A stretch of 8,025 nt of DNA from Cytophagaceae bacterium UBA6715 (GTDB lineage: Bacteria > Bacteroidota > Bacteroidia > Cytophagales > Spirosomataceae). Shown piece by piece: positions 6,727 through 8,025 of the stretch. Every line of letters begins with the position of its first letter. The first letter of the stretch is position 1. The stretch is from assembly GCA_002454335.1 (NCBI GenBank), contig DKIP01000076.1, positions 1-8,025 on the forward strand. The letters are read 5' to 3'. The notes under the pieces are model-generated. The model had not been told where the DNA came from. It made no database searches and saw only the letters and a program-made list of their open reading frames with translations. The position numbers were made by a program, and so were the translations under genes.

Positions 6727-8025
6727 TTAGTTGCTTGCTGCTGTTTCTTTCACTTCTTCAACTTCCGTTGCAGTCGCTTTTTCCAAGTTTTTCAACTCAT
6801 CAGCTGAGTTTACTAAAATGTTTTGGTAGCGACGTACACCCGTACCAGCTGGAATCAAGTGACCCACGATAACGTTCTCTTTCAAGCCGTCTAAGGTATC
6901 TTGTTTCGCGCGAATCGATGCTTCAGAAAGAACTTTCGTTGTTTCTTGGAACGATGCGGCTGAGATGAATGAATCAGTCCCCAAGGAGGCTTGTGTGATA
7001 CCTTGTAAGTTAGAAGAAGATACGGCTGCTTGCGCATCACGTACTTTCATCAACTTCAAATCACGACGCTTCAATGATGAATTTTCGTCACGTAATGCTC
7101 GTGCAGAAAGAATCATACCTGCTTTGTACTTATCAGAATCACCCGCATCTGTGATAACCTTCTTATCCAAGATCGTATCATTTTCTTGACGGAAGACAAA
7201 ACGATCTACGTTTTGACCTTGCAAGAATTGCGTATCACCTGGTTCTAAGATTTCCACTTTTTGCATCATCTGACGAACGATACATTCGATGTGCTTATCA
7301 TTGATTTTTACACCTTGTAAACGGTAGACATCTTGAATCTCATTTACTAAGTACTCTTGAACCGCTGTAGGTCCTTTGATTTTCAAGATATCTGATGGCG
7401 TAATTGCGCCGTCTGATAATGGCATACCAGCGCGAACGAAGTCATTATTTTGTACTAAGATGAATCGAGTCAATGGTACCAAGTAACGACGCTCTGTTCC
7501 TTCTTTCGGAGTAACGATAATCTCACGGTTACCACGTTTGATCACACCATATGAAATAACTCCGTCGATCTCAGAAACAACTGCTGGATTCGATGGGTTA
7601 CGTGCTTCAAATAATTCCGTTACACGTGGAAGACCTCCCGTAATGTCACGCGTTTTACCTGCCGCACGTGGAATCTTCGCGATGATTTGACCCGCTTTGA
7701 TTTTATCTCCTTCGTCGATGGCTAAACGCGCACCCACGGGTACGTTGTAAACTAGATTTTCTTTTCCTTTTGCGGATACGATTACAGATGGGTTCTTTGT
7801 CTTATCTTTCGATTCGATAATTACCTTCTCACGCATACCTGTTTGCTCATCCGCTTCCTCTTTGTATGTGTTGTTTTCTTCGATTGCCTCGAACTCAACT
7901 TTACCTTCTGCTTCTGACAAGATTACCGCATTGTATGGATCCCAAACACAAATTTCTTCGCCTTTCTTAATGGTTTGACCATCTTTCACACGTAAGAATG
8001 AACCGTAAGGTACGTTGCTTGAAAT
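6727..8025 (-). CDS. rpoC: RNA polymerase subunit beta', C-terminal 432 residues (5' end outside the window)
   Basis: The frame is open to the right edge with no start required, so this is the end of rpoC, not a separate gene beginning at the in-frame GTG at 7989. RpoC is the largest core subunit of RNA polymerase. The fragment opens in what looks like the insertion domain within the trigger loop (WDPYNAVI, then DEQTGMREKVIIESKDKTKN). It re-enters the conserved core at DITGGLPRVTELFEAR (about 127-142 of the fragment), then shows NEIQDVYRLQGVKINDKHIE, GITQASLGTDSFISAASFQE, TTKVLSEA and LKENVIVGHLIPAGTG. All are conserved in beta' subunits, including that of E. coli. It ends in an acidic tail rich in Glu, Thr and Ala. 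The SESAT-like variations fit Bacteroidota. Nothing is truncated or unusual at the C-terminus. Confidence 0.97.
   Translation of the reverse strand: MSSNVPYGSFLRVKDGQTIKKGEEICVWDPYNAVILSEAEGKVEFEAIEENNTYKEEADEQTGMREKVIIESKDKTKNPSVIVSAKGKENLVYNVPVGARLAIDEGDKIKAGQIIAKIPRAAGKTRDITGGLPRVTELFEARNPSNPAVVSEIDGVISYGVIKRGNREIIVTPKEGTERRYLVPLTRFILVQNNDFVRAGMPLSDGAITPSDILKIKGPTAVQEYLVNEIQDVYRLQGVKINDKHIECIVRQMMQKVEILEPGDTQFLQGQNVDRFVFRQENDTILDKKVITDAGDSDKYKAGMILSARALRDENSSLKRRDLKLMKVRDAQAAVSSSNLQGITQASLGTDSFISAASFQETTKVLSEASIRAKQDTLDGLKENVIVGHLIPAGTGVRRYQNILVNSADELKNLEKATATEVEEVKETAASN

Noticed and set aside
7987..7989. GTG at 7989 as the start of a 420-residue gene
   Set aside because: The frame continues without a stop to the window edge with RpoC-like sequence, so this GTG is an internal valine codon of rpoC.

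Overview
The window comes from a Bacteroidota chromosome. The evidence is an RpoC C-terminus of the Bacteroidota type, a DUF3467 protein of the kind common in that phylum, gene starts without Shine-Dalgarno sequences, and a moderate-to-low GC look. A cytophagal lineage is plausible but cannot be fixed from this sequence. All six genes lie on the minus strand, so transcription runs from high to low coordinates.

Region by region, in transcription order: (1) 8025-6727 is the last 432 codons of rpoC, closed by a strong intrinsic terminator at 6667-6702. (2) 6602-4467 is a complete peptidase-containing ABC transporter (C39 protease, membrane domain and ATPase in one chain). (3) 4421-4101 is a small DUF3467 protein, followed by an intrinsic terminator at 4050-4074. 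(4) 3992 to the left edge is a tight uronate-catabolism operon in the order uxaB, uxaC, kdgK, eda (eda is cut by the window edge), with gaps of 7, 3 and 2 bases.

The operon covers most of the route from D-galacturonate to central metabolism. UxaC isomerises galacturonate to tagaturonate (or glucuronate to fructuronate). UxaB reduces tagaturonate to altronate. KdgK phosphorylates 2-keto-3-deoxygluconate, and Eda splits the product into pyruvate and glyceraldehyde 3-phosphate. The altronate dehydratase (UxaA) step, a transporter and a regulator are not in the window.

The transporter should cut double-glycine-type leader peptides and export the cargo, but no precursor gene is visible next to it. 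Its place between rpoC and the DUF3467 gene, which I recall as often adjacent in this phylum, is the most unusual feature of the layout. I see no RNA genes, insertion sequences, CRISPR arrays or clearly undescribed system. No stretch longer than about 125 bases lacks a gene.
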